64,000 nt of DNA from UBA1479 sp040216635 (GTDB taxonomy: Bacteria; Pseudomonadota; Alphaproteobacteria; Rhodospirillales; Casp-alpha2). Where the stretch lies: contig JAVJOU010000021.1 of the NCBI GenBank assembly GCA_040216635.1, positions 62,001-126,000 of the forward strand. Direction: 5' to 3'. Shown in pieces: positions 8,466-17,792 of this stretch (position 1 is its first letter; every line of letters starts with the position of its first letter). Made by a program: the position numbers and the translations under genes. Under the pieces are notes generated by a model that made no database searches, had not been told where the DNA came from, and saw nothing but the letters and a program-made list of their open reading frames with translations.

Positions 8466-9521
8466 TTACCCGCCCTGGCGGATCACCACCTTCAACGCTT
8501 CCTTGGCGATCATGGCGCGGAGCGCCGCTTCGGTCTGTTCAATCGGCATTTCGGCGGACAGCATCAAATCGGCACGGAAATCGGGATCGGCCAGCATGTC
8601 CAGCGCCCGGCGGATGGTATCAGGGCGGTGGTGGTAGACCCCTTTGACCGTCAGCTCGCTGTAATGGACGGCGTGGGTATCCAGCGGGATCGAGGTGCCG
8701 GGGGCACAGCCACCGAACAGATTGACCAGACCACCCGGGCGGACCGAATTGATGGCGTCGACCCAGACCTCGGGCACGCCCGAGGCATCGACCGCAACCC
8801 AGGCGCCGAAGCCGCCTTGCGTCAGCGCCTTGACCTTCTCCGATTGGCCGCCGCCGCGCTGTATCTGCACAAGCTGGGCCGCACCCAATTGCTTTCCCAC
8901 GTCCAGGCGCGACGGGTTCGGATCGGCCAGGATGACCTTGTGCCCGGCCCGCGCCAAGGCCGCGACGAACAACAGCCCGATGGGCCCGGCCCCGAACAGG
9001 ATGACTTCCGTCCCCGGGCCGTATGTATCAAGTTCACAGGCGTCCATGCCGTGCAGCACGCAGGCCAGCGGTTCGGTCAGGGCGGCCTTGCCAAAATCCA
9101 GGCCCGGCGGGATGGCATGGGTATTCTTATCGACGAAACGGGCGGGGACGCGCACGAATTCGGCGAAGGCCCCGTTGAGATATTGGATATCGGGGCACAG
9201 GTTTTCCCGCCCCCGGCCGCAGTAATCGCATTCGCCGCAGGGGGCCGAATTGGCGACCACCACGGCATCGCCTTCGCGGAACGCCGTCACACCCGCCCCC
9301 AGCGCCGCGACCCGGCCCGCCATTTCGTGGCCGAACAAGGTCGGCACCTTGAGCATGCGGGGATGGCCGCCGCGCTTGAATACCTTGACGTCGGTGCCGC
9401 AGGTGGTCGCGGCTTCAACGCTTAGAATGATCTCGCCGTCGTCCGGTTCCGGCACGGGCAGGTCGCGAATTTCGATTTTCTCGGGCCCCAGCAGCATGGC
9501 CCCCTTCATGGTGCGGGTCAT
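8466..9521 (-). CDS. Zinc-binding medium-chain dehydrogenase (sorbitol/threonine dehydrogenase-like)
   Basis: 351 residues. The catalytic zinc site includes C41 in TTCGTDVKVF and the GHEMAG histidine-glutamate. The structural zinc loop is CGECDYCGRGRENLC (about 96-110), and the Rossmann motif is GAGPIGLLFVAAL. It oxidises a polyol, alcohol or hydroxy acid with NAD(P). The ATG overlaps the stop of the upstream dehydrogenase gene (ATGA at 9518-9521) and AGGAGG precedes it, so the pair is translationally coupled. The two enzymes are related but not near-identical, suggesting consecutive or alternative oxidation steps. Confidence 0.9.
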   Translation of the reverse strand: MTRTMKGAMLLGPEKIEIRDLPVPEPDDGEIILSVEAATTCGTDVKVFKRGGHPRMLKVPTLFGHEMAGRVAALGAGVTAFREGDAVVVANSAPCGECDYCGRGRENLCPDIQYLNGAFAEFVRVPARFVDKNTHAIPPGLDFGKAALTEPLACVLHGMDACELDTYGPGTEVILFGAGPIGLLFVAALARAGHKVILADPNPSRLDVGKQLGAAQLVQIQRGGGQSEKVKALTQGGFGAWVAVDASGVPEVWVDAINSVRPGGLVNLFGGCAPGTSIPLDTHAVHYSELTVKGVYHHRPDTIRRALDMLADPDFRADLMLSAEMPIEQTEAALRAMIAKEALKVVIRQGG

Positions 9522-10582
9522 GCGGCCCCTCCTGCCGATGCACGGGACGGCGTGAACAGGACCTTCAAAGCCTTGCGCGCGCGCACCAAGTCCAGGCCCG
9601 TCTGAAAATCATCCAGCGGCATGGTATGGGTGACCAGCGGCGTCGGGTCCAAGGCACCCGAAGCGATCAGATCGAACACCTGTTCCTGTTCACGGACCGC
9701 GCCCGAATAGGTGCCGAGAATGCGACGCTCGTATTTGAACAGGTCGTTGAGATCGAAGTCCGCCGCTTGGCCATCCGGCGCATGGGCGAACAGCACGACC
9801 GCCCCACCTTGACGCGTAAGGCCCAGCGCCGCCTTGAGCGGCCCGGCACCGCCGACCGTGTCGAACACGGCGTCAGCCCCGCCCCCGTTGCTGAGATTTC
9901 CCACGGCCGTCTGGGCCCCTTCGCCCGGTTCCGCCGCCGCGTCCGCGCCCAGGTCCAGGGCCAACTTGCGGCGGTCTTCCTGCGGATCGATGAGGGCGAC
10001 GCGCACATCCGGCAGGGCCGCCTTGATGACCAGCAGATGCAGCAATCCCATGGAGCCCGCCCCCTGCACCACGGCGACGCCGTCCGCCGCGATGTCCGCC
10101 CGATTAACGCCGCGCAGCACGCAGGCGGCCGGTTCCATGAACACGGCGGCCTCGTCCGAAACGCCGTCTGGCACGCGATGCGCCGCCTGGGCCGTGGCCC
10201 GGGCCTTGATCAAGACCGTATCGGCGAAGCCGCCGGGCGCCATCAGGTTTTCGCGAAAAGTCTCGCACATGGTTTCGTTGCCGCGCCGGCACATCAGGCA
10301 TTCGCCGCAGGGCACATGGTGCGGTACGGCGATGCGATCCCCCATTTGGAAATCCGCCACGCCGTCGCCCAGAGCTGCCACCTCGCCGACCAGTTCATGG
10401 CCCAGGACCATGCCCGCCTGCGCGGCCCCCGTGTCCAGCTTGAACAGGTCCGTACCGCAAAACCCGACCACACGCAGTTTCAGCAGCATTTCGCCCGGGC
10501 CGACCCCGGGCACGGGGCGCGGCTCCAACTGAGTCTTATCGCCGCCTCGGCAGGCGACCACATTATTCACGGGTTCAGTCAC
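9518..10582 (-). CDS. Zinc-binding medium-chain dehydrogenase
   Basis: 354 residues from a GTG at 10580-10582. The frame is open 63 codons further upstream, but that part overlaps the preceding gene and has no family resemblance, while AGGA is well placed before the GTG. Landmarks are VGFCGTDLFKLDTG, GHELVGEVAALGDGV, the zinc loop CGECLMCRRGNETMC and the nucleotide-binding GAGSMGLLHLLVI. It precedes and overlaps the second dehydrogenase by four bases and follows a dihydroxyphthalate-decarboxylase-like gene by 43 bp. The three probably form a catabolic operon. The substrate is unknown. Confidence 0.88.
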   Translation of the reverse strand: MTEPVNNVVACRGGDKTQLEPRPVPGVGPGEMLLKLRVVGFCGTDLFKLDTGAAQAGMVLGHELVGEVAALGDGVADFQMGDRIAVPHHVPCGECLMCRRGNETMCETFRENLMAPGGFADTVLIKARATAQAAHRVPDGVSDEAAVFMEPAACVLRGVNRADIAADGVAVVQGAGSMGLLHLLVIKAALPDVRVALIDPQEDRRKLALDLGADAAAEPGEGAQTAVGNLSNGGGADAVFDTVGGAGPLKAALGLTRQGGAVVLFAHAPDGQAADFDLNDLFKYERRILGTYSGAVREQEQVFDLIASGALDPTPLVTHTMPLDDFQTGLDLVRARKALKVLFTPSRASAGGAA

Positions 10583-10625
10583 GGGCTTTCCTGGGCTCCG
10601 GTCATTCAATGCAGGCCGTTGCCTA

Positions 10626-11618
10626 TCATAGCAGCGACGGATGGAAAAGTTCTTCGGGTTTGAGCCGCCGGGGTGCCAGATGCTGGGCCTGGGACCAGCG
10701 GCACATGGCGTCCAGCTCATCCCGGTTGGCCTCGAAGCCGTATGACCAGAAATCGGGGCCCATGAGGTCACGCGTCGCCTCTATCTCGGCATGGAAGAAC
10801 GGTAGAGACAGCCGGTTGGCGGACCCGCGCCAGATGCCGTCCAGCTTGGCCAGCGCCAGATCGCGGGATTGGGTGAAGGCATCGAACAGGATCTTCGGCA
10901 ACCAGGGATTGGCATCGGCGATGGCCTTGCGGATGCCGACGGCATGCATAATGGGGAAAAATCCGGTCTTGGCGTGATAAGCGCGCTCCGCCGCCTGGAA
11001 ATCAGGGAACAGGCGCTTGACCCTTGGGTCGCCCGACACAAGGGCCGCGAGCGGCTTGGGTGCGAAGACCGCATCCAGGTCGCCCGCGAGCAGCAGGCCC
11101 TGCAGGGTATCGCCCTCGGTGATCGGGGTGACGGACATGCCGGGCGGCAGGTCCAGGGTCAGGCGGTCCTTGCGCACCCCTTCTTCCAGCGCACCCGTGC
11201 GCCATTGAAAGCTGTCCGTATCGACCCCGTATTCATCCGCCAGGATGCCCCGCATCCAAAGGGCCGCCGTCATCTGGTATTCGGGCACGCCGACGCGTTT
11301 GCCTTCCATATCCTTGGGTGTGTCGATCCCCGCATCGGCGCGCACCACGAAACCGTTGTGGCGGAAGGCACGGGACAGGAACACGGGGATCGCGACGTAG
11401 GCGCCTTCGCCTTTCGCGACCTGCAGGATGTAGGACGACATGGACATTTCCGTCACGTCGAAGCGGGCTTCGCCCACGGCCAGAGGGAACAGGGTGGAGG
11501 TCGGATGAACCTCTGCCCGGATGTCGCAGCCGGGCACGGGCACGCGGCCATCCAGGATGGCCTGGGCGCGGTCGTAATCCCAACAGGCGAGGGAGAGAGC
11601 TAAGGGTGCGGTCGTCAT
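10626..11618 (-). CDS. 4,5-dihydroxyphthalate decarboxylase-like / periplasmic-binding-fold protein
   Basis: 330 residues without a signal peptide. The features LACWDYDRAQAILDGRVPVP at the start, VTEMSMSSYILQVAKGEG, IPVFLSRAFRHNGF and GKRVGVPEYQMTAALWMRGI match the family that contains the phthalate-pathway 4,5-dihydroxyphthalate decarboxylase (Pht5) and NMT1-like binding proteins. Lack of a signal peptide favours a cytoplasmic decarboxylase-like enzyme over a transport protein. It is the first gene of a probable operon with the two zinc dehydrogenases downstream. The assignment to phthalate breakdown itself is not supported by any neighbouring ring-cleavage gene. Confidence 0.72.
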   Translation of the reverse strand: MTTAPLALSLACWDYDRAQAILDGRVPVPGCDIRAEVHPTSTLFPLAVGEARFDVTEMSMSSYILQVAKGEGAYVAIPVFLSRAFRHNGFVVRADAGIDTPKDMEGKRVGVPEYQMTAALWMRGILADEYGVDTDSFQWRTGALEEGVRKDRLTLDLPPGMSVTPITEGDTLQGLLLAGDLDAVFAPKPLAALVSGDPRVKRLFPDFQAAERAYHAKTGFFPIMHAVGIRKAIADANPWLPKILFDAFTQSRDLALAKLDGIWRGSANRLSLPFFHAEIEATRDLMGPDFWSYGFEANRDELDAMCRWSQAQHLAPRRLKPEELFHPSLL

Positions 11619-11675
11619 GGTGCGACGCAGATTATCCCATGACGACCTTTATCCCTACGGCGGATTTAGCCGAAA

Positions 11676-13793
11676 TCACGCATCCCTGACATCCGTCAGG
11701 AAGCGGTCGACAAGTCCTTTGAGGTCTTCCGCCTGACGGGCCAGGTCCTGGGAGGCATTGAGCACTTCGCCGGTTGCCTCGCTGGTGCTGTCGGCGGCCT
11801 GGGCCACCAATCCGACGCTGGACGAAACTTCGTTGGCGCCCGCGGCCGCTTCTTCGACACTGCGGGCGATTTCGCCGGTCGCCGCCCGTTGCTGTTCGAC
11901 GGACGTGGCGACGCTGCCGGAAATCTGCGAAACCGTATTGATGGTTTGGGTAATCGTGCCGATCGCGGTTACGGCGGTTTCCGTGGCCGATTGGATTTCG
12001 CGGATCTGTTTTTCGATTTCCTCGGTCGCCCGGCCGGTCTGATTGGCCAGGTTTTTGACCTCGCTGGCGACGACGGCGAACCCTTTGCCCGCTTCGCCCG
12101 CACGGGCCGCTTCGATGGTTGCGTTCAGTGCCAGAAGGTTGGTCTGCTCGGCAATGTCGTTGATCAGGGCCACGACCTCGCCGACACGGCGGGCCGCTTC
12201 TGACAGGCCGCTGACGTTCTCGTTGGTGGAATTCGCCTGATCGACCGCCGTGTTGACGGCACGCATGGTGTCTTCCATCTGACGCGCGATTTCCCCGATG
12301 GAGCCGCTCATTTCCTCGGTCGCGGATGAAACCGTCTGCATGTTGGCCGAGGTTTCCTCGATCGCGGATGACACGATGCTGGCCTGGGATTTGGTGTCTT
12401 CCGCGTCCTTGCTCATGCTTTCGGCACTGGCCGTCAGTTCGGACGCGGCACCCGCCACGGTTTCCAGGCGTTCAGAAACGTTTTCATCGAAGGTTCCGGT
12501 CAATGCGTGAATCCGGGCCGAGCGTGCGGCCTGGGCCTCGTTTGCCCTGGCCTGTTCCGCCTGCAGTTGAACGCGTTCGATCCCGACGTCCTTGAACACC
12601 TGCACGGCAGCCGCCATTTCACCGATCTCATCCTTGCGGTCACGGTGCGGAATGTCCGCCTCCAGGTCACCTTCCGCCAGTTGGGTCATCGCCCCCGTCA
12701 TCGCCTTCAACGGACGGGCTGCCATGACACCGACCATCCAACCGGCACCGATGATCACCACAGCGGCGACCGCCATCAGGATTTCCATCAGAATTTCAAC
12801 GCTATAGACCGTCGCATAGGCCTGGTCCAACGGACTGCGCACCAGGATCGACCAGTTCAATCCGGGATAGTCGTAGGCCCCGCTGGTCGGCGTGAACCCG
12901 GCGACCTGATAAATTTTCTTGCGCGCATGGAAAACCTCGTCGGCGGTTCCGGCCTCTCCATCAACGACCCTTTTGGCGATGGGCGCTTTTTCGGCAAGAT
13001 TGAATTTCCCAATGACGTCCAGGTTGCGTTTGTATTCGGTCCAGCCCTGTCCCTTGGGATCATAGTCGACAATGATGCGCCCCGTGGGGTCCATGATCGT
13101 GACTTCGGCATCGGGGTACCCCTGCTTGGCCAAAGAGGCATAGGAGGCGCCGACGATATCCTCGACAAGGCCGAAGTCCGCGAAATTCGCCCAAATCGCG
13201 ATGGTCTCACCGGCCGTGTTCCGGACCGGCGCCGCGAACACGATGGTATAGCCGTCGTCGCCGTAAACACCTTTGGCGACCTTAGACACCTGCGGCTGTT
13301 CAACTACGGTTCCCGTGAAGCCGTTCTTGCCATCAAGAAACTTTCCGGCAACAACCTTCTTGAACCAAGGGGCACTGCCATACGTCGATTGGTAAAGGGC
13401 GCGCGTATCAAGCGCCTTGCCCCGGGGGCCGACCGTGTTGGCGCCAAGCAGGTTGCCATCCAGGTCCACCAGCAACATCAGGCGATAGATGCCGTACCCG
13501 ACCATGTAACCGTTCATGGCTTTCGTCAGGCTGGTTTCTTCGCCCGGGCGCTTCCAGTTTTCCGGCTGATGCGCCGCTGTGTTCAAACCGAACGCCTGTA
13601 CGTCGCCGTAACGTTCGAACAGATTGCGGTCGATGGTGTCGCCGACCGTGATCGCCGCTTGTTCCAAGGGAACCCGGGCCGCACGCTTGAACGTGCTTTC
13701 ATTGACCATATAGGTCAGGAAAACAGCCAATGCGGGGACAATCGCAAAGACCAAAAGCAGAATGACAAGCTTTTCGCGAATCTTGAACGTCAT
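11676..13793 (-). CDS. Methyl-accepting chemotaxis protein with periplasmic Cache domain
   Basis: 705 residues from the ATG at 13791-13793, chosen because GGAGA precedes it and TM1 then starts at residue 8 (ILLLVFAIVPALAVFLTYMV). A periplasmic region of about 290 residues with dCache character follows, then TM2 near 325-350. HAMP comes next (ARPLKAMTGAMTQLAEGDLE), then a long cytoplasmic coiled coil. The signalling tip reads INDIAEQTNLLALNATIEAA then RAGEAGKGFAVVASEVKNLA, close to canonical except for the T in LNATIEAA. No C-terminal CheR-tethering pentapeptide is visible. No che genes are nearby, so this is an orphan receptor. The ligand is unknown; dCache domains often bind amino acids or carboxylates. 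Confidence 0.93.
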   Translation of the reverse strand: MTFKIREKLVILLLVFAIVPALAVFLTYMVNESTFKRAARVPLEQAAITVGDTIDRNLFERYGDVQAFGLNTAAHQPENWKRPGEETSLTKAMNGYMVGYGIYRLMLLVDLDGNLLGANTVGPRGKALDTRALYQSTYGSAPWFKKVVAGKFLDGKNGFTGTVVEQPQVSKVAKGVYGDDGYTIVFAAPVRNTAGETIAIWANFADFGLVEDIVGASYASLAKQGYPDAEVTIMDPTGRIIVDYDPKGQGWTEYKRNLDVIGKFNLAEKAPIAKRVVDGEAGTADEVFHARKKIYQVAGFTPTSGAYDYPGLNWSILVRSPLDQAYATVYSVEILMEILMAVAAVVIIGAGWMVGVMAARPLKAMTGAMTQLAEGDLEADIPHRDRKDEIGEMAAAVQVFKDVGIERVQLQAEQARANEAQAARSARIHALTGTFDENVSERLETVAGAASELTASAESMSKDAEDTKSQASIVSSAIEETSANMQTVSSATEEMSGSIGEIARQMEDTMRAVNTAVDQANSTNENVSGLSEAARRVGEVVALINDIAEQTNLLALNATIEAARAGEAGKGFAVVASEVKNLANQTGRATEEIEKQIREIQSATETAVTAIGTITQTINTVSQISGSVATSVEQQRAATGEIARSVEEAAAGANEVSSSVGLVAQAADSTSEATGEVLNASQDLARQAEDLKGLVDRFLTDVRDA

Positions 13794-13990
13794 AAAAAAA
13801 TCTCCAAACCAATGGGTTTCCTCGGGAAACCAAACCTCTCCCCACTGGAACAAGATTGAATGCGCACATTCCGTGCCAGTTCCGGTCGCGGGCCGTTGCT
13901 TCATTAATTGATCGCGCCACCTCGACAATTGTCTTTAAAGCGCAGATGCCTGAAACTCATGGTCGCAATGGTGATTGGGAGGTATCCGTT

Positions 13991-14974
13991 ATGCGACAGG
14001 TTCCATTGGGCCGGTCGGGCCTGGAGGTTTCGGCCCTGGGCCTCGGTTGCATGGTGATTTCGGGTTTTTATGCGCCCGGCAGCACCGAAGAAGCCATCAA
14101 GCTGATCCATCACGCACGTGACATCGGGGTCACGTTCTTGGACAGTTCGGACGCCTATGGGGCCGGCAAGAACGAGGAACTTCTGGCCCAGGCCATCAAG
14201 GGCCAACGCGACGCCTACGTCATCGCCACCAAGTTCGGCAACGTGCGCGGCGCCGACGGCAAACCGGGTGCCAATGGCCGGCCTGAATACGTGCAGGAGG
14301 CCTGCGAAAAAAGCCTGACGCGCCTGGGTATCGACGTGATCGACCTGTACTACCAGCACCGGGTCGATGACACCGTGCCGATCGAAGACACGGTCGGCGC
14401 CATGCAGCGTCTGGTCGAACAGGGCAAGGTCAGATACCTGGGCATGTCGGAAGCGGCCCCTGAGACACTCCGCCGGGGGGCGGCAACGGCGCCCATTGCC
14501 GCCCTGCAGACGGAATATTCGCTCTGGTCCCGCGAGGCCGAGGACGAATTGCTGCCGCTGTGCAAGGAGCTGGGCATCACCTATGTCGCCTATTCACCCC
14601 TTGGCCGGGGTATTTTCGGCGGGCAGATCACGGGTGCGGACAGCCTGGGCGAAAACGACCGTCGGCGCGACCATCCCCGCTTTCAGGGCGACAATCTGGA
14701 ACGCAATCTCAAACTACTGGAACCGGTCAAGGCCCTGGCCGCCGCCAAGGGGGCAAGTCCGGCGCAGATCGCCCTTGCCTGGATGGCCAACAAGCACGAC
14801 CACGTCATTCCCATTCCCGGCACCCGCAAGGCAGGGCATCTGGATGCCAACGCCGCCGCCATGGACATCACCTTGAGCACGGATGAAGTCGCGCAACTGG
14901 ATCAGGCCGTGCCCAAAGATGCCGCCGAAGGCACCCGCTATCCACCGGGCGCCATGGCCCGGGTCAACCTTTAG
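13991..14974 (+). CDS. Aldo/keto reductase
   Basis: 327 residues from the ATG at 13991, which has GGGAGG at 13978-13983. The earlier in-frame start at 13856 lacks family similarity. It forms the NADPH-dependent TIM barrel of the AKR superfamily. Readable motifs are FLDSSDAYGAGKNEELLAQA with the catalytic Asp and Tyr, VIATKFGN with the catalytic Lys, and YYQHRVDDTVPIEDTV, with the C-terminal cofactor site at IPIPGTRKAGHLDANA. It resembles YajO/Tas-type and AKR13 reductases. It is divergent from the chemoreceptor gene and 26 bp ahead of a GlcG-like gene, probably in one transcript. Confidence 0.92.
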   Translation: MRQVPLGRSGLEVSALGLGCMVISGFYAPGSTEEAIKLIHHARDIGVTFLDSSDAYGAGKNEELLAQAIKGQRDAYVIATKFGNVRGADGKPGANGRPEYVQEACEKSLTRLGIDVIDLYYQHRVDDTVPIEDTVGAMQRLVEQGKVRYLGMSEAAPETLRRGAATAPIAALQTEYSLWSREAEDELLPLCKELGITYVAYSPLGRGIFGGQITGADSLGENDRRRDHPRFQGDNLERNLKLLEPVKALAAAKGASPAQIALAWMANKHDHVIPIPGTRKAGHLDANAAAMDITLSTDEVAQLDQAVPKDAAEGTRYPPGAMARVNL

Positions 14975-15000
14975 AAACGACAGAAGAAACGGAGCCCTGA

Positions 15001-15435
15001 ATGATCACCCTGGAACAGGCCGTCGCGATCATCGACGGCGCTCTTGCAAAAGGGCATGCCATCGATTGCGACCCGTTGACCGTGGCTGTGCTGGACGCGG
15101 GCGGGCATATCGTGGCGCTTAAGCGCGAGGACGACAGCGGCATCCTGCGCGTCGAAATCGCTGTGGGCAAGGCTTACGGCGCGCTTGGCTTCGGCGTCGG
15201 CGGCAGGGAGTTGCGGGAAAAGAACCCCAAGTTCATGGCGGGCGTGATCTCGACCGCGCCACGCGGCATGGTCCCGGCACCGGGCGGCGTACTGATCCGT
15301 CATCCCGACACGGGGCGCATCATCGGCGCCTGCGGCATTTCCGGCGATACGGGCGAGCGGGACGAAGAATGCGCCGTCGCCGGGATCGAGAACATGAGCT
15401 TCACAGCCGACCCGGGAGAGGTCAAAGCGCACTGA
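15001..15435 (+). CDS. GlcG/HbpS-family heme-binding-like protein
   Basis: 144 residues, full length for the family. Landmarks are LTVAVLDAGGHIVALKREDD, IAVGKAYGALGFG and GGVLIRH with IIGACGISGDTGERDEECAV. The family includes GlcG of glycolate operons and extracellular HbpS. There is no signal peptide here, so it is a cytoplasmic member. Such proteins are often found with short-chain alcohol, diol or hydroxy-acid catabolic enzymes, consistent with the aldo/keto reductase just upstream. Its biochemical role is not settled for the family. GGAG lies seven bases before the ATG. Confidence 0.85.
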   Translation: MITLEQAVAIIDGALAKGHAIDCDPLTVAVLDAGGHIVALKREDDSGILRVEIAVGKAYGALGFGVGGRELREKNPKFMAGVISTAPRGMVPAPGGVLIRHPDTGRIIGACGISGDTGERDEECAVAGIENMSFTADPGEVKAH

Positions 15436-15465
15436 GGCAGCGTCAGCCATAATTCGCCGCGGCGG

Positions 15466-16281
15466 TTATTCCTCCAGACAATCCGGTTCTTCGCGCAGCA
15501 CCTTGCGCGCATAATAATGGAAGCTGGCGTTCAGAGGCTGAGGCTTCAGGCGGTAATCGTGGGCTTCCTTGCCCCGTTTCGGGTCGATCTCCTGGATCGT
15601 ACCGGCAGCCTGGGCCATCAATTGCAGGCGCGCCGCATATTCGATGTAGAGCGAACGCATGGCCGCTTCTTCGACCGTCGTCGTCGCCGCAAGCTGCCCG
15701 TGATTGGCCAGCAGGATCGAGTTCTTTCCGCCGAGCGCGGTCGAGATCAGATCCCCTTCTTCGTCGCCGATGGGCGGGCCGGGCCAGTAATCGAGAAACG
15801 CGCAGTCTTCATAGAACATGGCCGTGTCCATATGGGCGGCCTTGAGCGGCACGCCGATCATCGACAGCGCCGAAACATAGGGCGGATGGGTATGGACGAC
15901 GCAATGAACGTCAGCCCGCGATTTATAAATCCACAGATGAAAGCGGTTCGACGGATTGGCCATGCCCGCGCCTTCGAGAACCTTCAGGTCGCCGTCCACC
16001 AGCAGGAAATCGCAGGCGCGGATTTCATCCAGTCCCAGGCCGAACCGCGCGGTCCACATGGTGCCGGGTTGCGGCCCCCGGGCGGTGATCTGCCCGGCCA
16101 GGGCATTGCCGTGGCCTTCGCGGGCCAGCATGCGGGCGGTCAGCGCCAGTTTCTGGCGCAGGGTCCATTGGCCCGTCTTGGCCAGATTGGCCTCCATTTC
16201 GACCGTCGCCTGTTGATCAAATGTTTCCTTGGCCGCGTGGTTTGTCGCCGTTCCGGCGCCTTTGCCGTTACCGTCCGCCAT
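15466..16281 (-). CDS. Class II aldolase/adducin family protein
   Basis: 271 residues. The family uses a divalent metal bound by three histidines and a glutamate. Here they are visible as DVHCVVHTHPPYVSALS (HTH at about 137-139) and LLANHGQLAATTTVEEAAMR (distal His about 200). An N-terminal REGHGNALAGQITAR motif completes the substrate-phosphate region. Cytoplasmic aldol cleavage or decarboxylation of a sugar-acid type substrate is expected, but the substrate cannot be told. It is convergent with the GlcG-like gene and divergent from the nitroreductase gene. Confidence 0.9.
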   Translation of the reverse strand: MADGNGKGAGTATNHAAKETFDQQATVEMEANLAKTGQWTLRQKLALTARMLAREGHGNALAGQITARGPQPGTMWTARFGLGLDEIRACDFLLVDGDLKVLEGAGMANPSNRFHLWIYKSRADVHCVVHTHPPYVSALSMIGVPLKAAHMDTAMFYEDCAFLDYWPGPPIGDEEGDLISTALGGKNSILLANHGQLAATTTVEEAAMRSLYIEYAARLQLMAQAAGTIQEIDPKRGKEAHDYRLKPQPLNASFHYYARKVLREEPDCLEE

Positions 16282-16371
16282 GTGTTCATTCCCCCAAATC
16301 GTCGTTTCCTTGGCCTGATGCCGTTTCGATGGTAGGTCAGATCACCCATAGAAACAAAGTGAGCCTAGCAC

Positions 16372-17088
16372 ATGCCCGATACCAATCAGTCCACCGTCCC
16401 CGCCGACCTGCAAGCCCGCATCGTCGAAGATGCCGTGACGTCACGGTCCTCGATCCGTGCTTTTCTGCCCACGCCCGTATCCAAGGAAACGATCGAGCGC
16501 ATTCTGGCGGCCGCATCTTACGCACCCTCGGGCTCCAACATGCAGCCCTGGAAGGTGCGCGTGGTCGCGGGCGCGGTGAAGGACAAGCTGGTCGCCGCCG
16601 TCACGGCCGAACACGACGCCGGGCGCATGCAGGAACGGGATTTCAAGTATTATCCCGATCCCTTTCCCGAGCCCTATCTGTCCCGCCGACGCGCCACGGG
16701 CTGGGGGCTTTACGGGACCCTGAACATCGAGAAAGGCGACAAGCAGGCCATGCACCGCCAGCATGGCCGCAACTTCCTGTTTTTCGATGCGCCGGTGGGA
16801 TTGGTCTTCACCATCGACAGTTCCCTGGAAATGGGCAGCTGGCTGGATTACGGAACCTTCATCCAGAACATCATGGTCATGGCCCGCGGTCTGGGCCTGC
16901 ACACCTGCCCGCAGGCGGCCTGGTGTTCGTTCCATTCAACGGTCAAGGACGTGCTGAACATCCCCGAAGAAGAAATCGTGGTCTGCGGCATGGCGCTGGG
17001 CCATGCGGACCCGGACGCGGTGGAAAACGGTTTTCGCCCCGTGCGCGAACCGGTTTCCGGCTTCACCACCTTCGCCGGGTTCGACTGA
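16372..17088 (+). CDS. Nitroreductase family FMN-dependent oxidoreductase
   Basis: 238 residues. The FMN-binding residues lie in SRSSIRAFLPTPVSKETIER near residue 24 and AASYAPSGSNMQPWKVRVVA near 45-64, both diagnostic of the NfsB-like fold. The C-terminal half has the second flavin contact (LGLHTCPQAAW). It reduces nitroaromatics, quinones or a related electrophile with NAD(P)H as a homodimer. It is transcribed singly and ends in a clear intrinsic terminator. Confidence 0.92.
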   Translation: MPDTNQSTVPADLQARIVEDAVTSRSSIRAFLPTPVSKETIERILAAASYAPSGSNMQPWKVRVVAGAVKDKLVAAVTAEHDAGRMQERDFKYYPDPFPEPYLSRRRATGWGLYGTLNIEKGDKQAMHRQHGRNFLFFDAPVGLVFTIDSSLEMGSWLDYGTFIQNIMVMARGLGLHTCPQAAWCSFHSTVKDVLNIPEEEIVVCGMALGHADPDAVENGFRPVREPVSGFTTFAGFD

Positions 17089-17099
17089 GGAGACTTACC

Positions 17100-17130
17100 A
17101 AGGCGGAAAACACCCCTTTCCGCCTTCTTC
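17100..17130 (+). terminator. Intrinsic terminator of the nitroreductase gene
   Basis: A perfect 10 bp stem (AAGGCGGAAA at 17100-17109 and TTTCCGCCTT at 17117-17126) with a 7-base loop is followed by a pyrimidine-rich, T-containing tail. Confidence 0.85.
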
Positions 17131-17345
17131 TTTCCATAACAATGTCCCCGCCTGCGATGGGGACGTGAGTCCGCCGTGATCGGGGACGCCAAAGGCAACC
17201 GCGGGTTCTCCTAATATACCGCCTGTTTCAGGGGGTTAGATGCTCACGTTCCATTGATCGCCTGTCATTGGCGATCTGTACCTGACGTTCGCATCTCTCG
17301 GTCATCACCCTACGACACCCATCTGATGACCAAAGGAGAACATCA

Positions 17346-17510
17346 ATGTCGATCCGTAAATATACAGCCCTGTTGCCCGCCGCATTCCTGGCTCTGGCAT
17401 TCGCCCTGGCCCAGACCCCGGCCCAGGCCGGTGAAACGGCCATGAACACGGCCTCGGGCGATCACGGCGAGACCGTGTCCATCGAAGACGCCCACCGCTG
17501 GGGCGACTAA
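17346..17510 (+). CDS. Small secreted protein, 54 residues
   Basis: A short gene with a near-perfect AAAGGAGA ribosome binding site. The product starts with a classic signal peptide (SIRKYTALLPAAFLALAFAL ending in TPAQA-GE), leaving a mature peptide of about 26 acidic residues that ends in HRWGD. It is flanked by an intrinsic terminator upstream (nitroreductase) and its own terminator at 17558-17590, so it is a monocistronic unit. A 7 bp perfect hairpin (GATCGCC at 17256-17262, GGCGATC at 17270-17276) lies in its leader. I do not recognise a family. The strong SD, signal peptide and own terminator argue that it is real. Confidence 0.8.
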   Translation: MSIRKYTALLPAAFLALAFALAQTPAQAGETAMNTASGDHGETVSIEDAHRWGD

Positions 17511-17557
17511 CCCTTCCACCCTGCCCGGGCCGAACCTTACCCCCCTCGGCCCAACCG

Positions 17558-17590
17558 CCGGCGCCCCTGCTCCCCGGGGGCGCCGGTTTT
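17558..17590 (+). terminator. Intrinsic terminator of the 54-residue secreted protein gene
   Basis: A 10 bp GC-rich stem (CCGGCGCCCC at 17558-17567, GGGGCGCCGG at 17577-17586) is followed by TTTT. The stem is almost the same as that at 18126-18152 behind the next small gene. Confidence 0.85.
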
Positions 17591-17792
17591 CGGGAGACCC
17601 TTTGCATTAAATAACTTCATATTTTTCGATATTATTAATAATTTATATTCGTTATACGCCAATTGAAATATCCCTTAATGTCCTCCTCAGCCGGATTGGA
17701 CCGGCGCAGCCGCCGACTGATTCCGGCGTTTTTGAAGAACTGTCCCCCTTCGCCCGACCGGGACGGAGCCCACAGTTCGAGGAGCCATTTAC

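Noticed and set aside
12507..13859. A 450-codon plus-strand open frame opposite the chemoreceptor gene
   Set aside because: Shadow of the MCP gene; no signal peptide, SD or domain.
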